Shown here: positions 62,483 through 64,000 of the stretch, in pieces | How the letters are laid out: each line of letters begins with the position of its first letter | Numbering within the stretch: position 1 is the first letter of the stretch | Source: Streptomyces rhizoryzae | GTDB lineage: Bacteria; Actinomycetota; Actinomycetes; Streptomycetales; Streptomycetaceae | Direction of reading: 5' to 3' | Length of the DNA stretch: 64,000 nucleotides | Assembly (NCBI RefSeq): GCF_023155275.1 | Contig: NZ_JALMUV010000022.1 | Coordinates: 1 to 64,000, forward strand | Made by a program: the position numbers and the translations under genes | The notes under the pieces: generated by a model | Seen by the model: the letters and a program-made list of their open reading frames with translations, nothing else | The model's database searches: none | Told to the model about the DNA's origin: nothing

Positions 62483-63516
62483 TGCGGACGGCACCCGGCG
62501 GACCGGCGCTCGCGGACCGGCTGGCGGACGCGCTCACCAGGATCGACGCGCCGGACGCGGTCCTCGCCGTCACCCGGCAGGGCCACCGGACCGTGGTCAC
62601 CGGCGGCAGCGCGCTGGCACCGCCCACCCCCCGCCGGGAGCTGCGCTACGAACTGGGCTCGCTGTCCAAGACGTTCACCGTGCTGCTGCTGGCGGACCTC
62701 GCGGTGAACGGGGTGCTCTCCCTGGACGACCCGCTCACCGCCCGGCTGCCCCGGCTGCCGCTGCGCCACCCGCGCTCCGGCCGGATCACCCTGCGCCACC
62801 TGGCCACCCACACCTCCGGGCTGCCGCGGATCCCCACCGACCTGCTGGCCGGCGCGCTGGTGCGCCCGTACGACAACGGCTACGCCGGCTATGACACCGG
62901 GCGGCTGCTGGACACCTTCGCCCGGACCCGGCCGCGGCACCGCCCCGGGACCCGCTGGCACTACTCCAACTTCGGGCTGGCGCTGCTCGGCCCGGCGATG
63001 AGCCACACCACCGGCACGCCCTTCCCGCGGCTGCTCGCCGACCGGGTGCTGACCCCGCTCGGCCTGACCGGCACCACCCTGGCGCCCGGGGCGACCGGCA
63101 CCGACGCGGTCGGCCACCGGACCAACGGCACCACCCCGGTGCGCAGCGCCGACATGGGGGCGTTCGCCGCGGCCGGGGCGGTCCGCGCCACCCCGGACGA
63201 CCTGCTCGGCTACGTCGAGGCGCACCTGCACCCGGAGGGCAGCCCGCTGGCCGCCGCGCTGCGCGAGGTGCGGGTCCCGCTGCTGCGGCGCGGCTGGCGG
63301 CACCGCAACACCCACACCCTGACGTGGTACCAGCACCCGGCGGCGCGCGGGCCGCTGCTCTTCCACGTCGGGGCGACGTTCGGGCAGCAGGCGTTCGTCG
63401 GCTACCACCCGGCGTCCGGGACCGGGCTGGTGGCGCTGGCCACCCGCCGCGGCCGGCACTGCGGGATGGTGACCACCGCCTACGAGCTGCTGTACCGGCT
63501 GGCCGGCGAGGACTGA
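62482..63516 (+). CDS. Beta-lactamase-family serine hydrolase
   Basis: 344 residues. The class C beta-lactamase/DD-peptidase fold carries S60-x-x-K63 in LGSLSKTFT, Y-x-N in HYSNFG and a late HVGATFG in place of KTG. It has no signal peptide, so it acts in the cytoplasm, as do esterases, amidases and acyltransferases of this fold in biosynthetic clusters. Last gene of the operon; may cleave or transfer an acyl or peptide group. Confidence 0.9.
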   Translation: MRTAPGGPALADRLADALTRIDAPDAVLAVTRQGHRTVVTGGSALAPPTPRRELRYELGSLSKTFTVLLLADLAVNGVLSLDDPLTARLPRLPLRHPRSGRITLRHLATHTSGLPRIPTDLLAGALVRPYDNGYAGYDTGRLLDTFARTRPRHRPGTRWHYSNFGLALLGPAMSHTTGTPFPRLLADRVLTPLGLTGTTLAPGATGTDAVGHRTNGTTPVRSADMGAFAAAGAVRATPDDLLGYVEAHLHPEGSPLAAALREVRVPLLRRGWRHRNTHTLTWYQHPAARGPLLFHVGATFGQQAFVGYHPASGTGLVALATRRGRHCGMVTTAYELLYRLAGED

Positions 63517-63520
63517 GCCG

Positions 63521-63535
63521 GGCCGGGCGCCGGCC
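63521..63535. terminator. GGCCGG-GCG-CCGGCC hairpin between convergent stops
   Basis: Perfect six-base arms and a three-base loop in the 22-base gap between the serine hydrolase and the converging regulator-like gene. Confidence 0.6.
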
Positions 63536-63538
63536 GCC

Positions 63539-64000
63539 TCACAGCTCTCCGGCCAGGATGCGGGCGAGCAGCGGCCCGGGGTCCTGCTCGGCGGCCCGGT
63601 CGAAGGCCGCGGTGTACGCCCGGTCGCCGATCGCCGCCCGGGCCCGCCGCTCGCACTCCTCGCGGACCGCGCGGAGTTCGGGGGTGCCGCGCTGCGGGTG
63701 GCCGACCGTGCGCCAGATGGCCTGCCCGCCGCCGTAGACCTGGGCGGCGGCCGCGCCCCGGCCCTGGGCGGCGACCGCGGCGGCGAGCAGGTCCAGGCCG
63801 AGCGCGATGCCGAAGTTGTCGCCGATCCGCCGCTTGGCGGCGAGCATCGCACGGGCGTGTTCCGCGGACTCCTCGGCCCTCCCCTGGAAGAGGGACACCA
63901 GGGCGAGCTGGTAGTCGGTGTAGGAGCGGGACCAGTACTCGCCGCGCCGCACGCAGCCCAGCCGCAGCGCGGTGGCGTTGTCCCGGGCCTCCTCGAAGCG
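63539..64000 (-). CDS. C-terminus of a TPR-rich regulator-like protein (cut by window edge)
   Basis: About 153 codons visible and still open at the window edge. Helical tetratricopeptide-like repeats (YQLALVSLFQGRAEESAEHARAML, ARDNATALRLGCVRRG) end in ARILAGEL. This resembles the C-terminal repeats of large AAA/LuxR or SARP-like Streptomyces regulators. Without the N-terminus, the class cannot be fixed. Confidence 0.6.
   Translation of the reverse strand, partial: RFEEARDNATALRLGCVRRGEYWSRSYTDYQLALVSLFQGRAEESAEHARAMLAAKRRIGDNFGIALGLDLLAAAVAAQGRGAAAAQVYGGGQAIWRTVGHPQRGTPELRAVREECERRARAAIGDRAYTAAFDRAAEQDPGPLLARILAGEL

Overview
The window is high-GC DNA (well over 70 %) with strong G/C bias at third codon positions. 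It has frequent GTG starts, four-base ATGA/GTGA gene overlaps, leaderless promoters and a rare TTA codon. Together with the gene families present, this points to the chromosome of a Streptomyces or close relative, in an accessory-rich part of it. I see no tRNA, rRNA, CRISPR array or insertion sequence.

Left part (1-11.2 kb): a truncated membrane-protein gene, then an MFS exporter, an asparagine-synthetase-type amidotransferase, a cytochrome P450 and a PvcA/DIT1-family isonitrile synthase on the + strand. This gene set fits a small isonitrile natural-product cluster that amidates the carboxylate and oxidatively couples or tailors the product (hazimycin-like logic). A FecB/FecCD/ATPase metal-chelate importer converges on it. 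The area is full of low-complexity expansions and tandem repeats.

11.5-24.7 kb: a secreted cutinase-like hydrolase with a TTA codon, a TetR regulator, a membrane-anchored HINT-domain polymorphic toxin with an adjacent immunity candidate, and an NHLM-type peptide export operon. That operon holds a double-glycine leader peptide, an HlyD-like protein, a C39-peptidase ABC transporter, a second ABC transporter and a cyclic-nucleotide-binding protein. A PolX-like PHP phosphoesterase follows.

24.7-40.7 kb: threonine catabolism (LysR, kbl, tdh), a VOC protein, a PAS/GAF/SpoIIE phosphatase with an HATPase domain, a DinB protein, a secreted I36-type inhibitor, GNAT proteins (one broken), an APC permease, a winged-helix regulator and an orphan HoxX (CO-ligand synthesis for NiFe hydrogenase).

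40.9-44.3 kb: a compact, promoter-led operon. It encodes a 54-residue peptide ending in three 9-residue repeats around GCIS, a PaaK/LuxE-like adenylate-forming enzyme, a GRDP-like protein and an MFS exporter. I regard this as the best candidate for an undescribed peptide-derived product system.

44.5-47.8 kb: a small secreted protein, beta-carbonic anhydrase, SulP-STAS anion transporter and a Ddn-family protein.

47.8-59.3 kb: a molybdenum island. It contains a ModB-ModC fusion with a very long linker, ModA, two paralogous HTH-TOBE regulators with leaderless promoters, a di-Mop molbindin, a small Moco oxidoreductase, a two-gene xanthine-dehydrogenase-type enzyme and a divergent PucR regulator with two inverted repeats between them.

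59.6-63.5 kb: a second unexplained operon with a 61-residue Cys/Leu-rich peptide, an unknown protein, two tandem DUF6895-like paralogues and a beta-lactamase-fold serine hydrolase, all translationally coupled. The window ends inside a large regulator-like gene.
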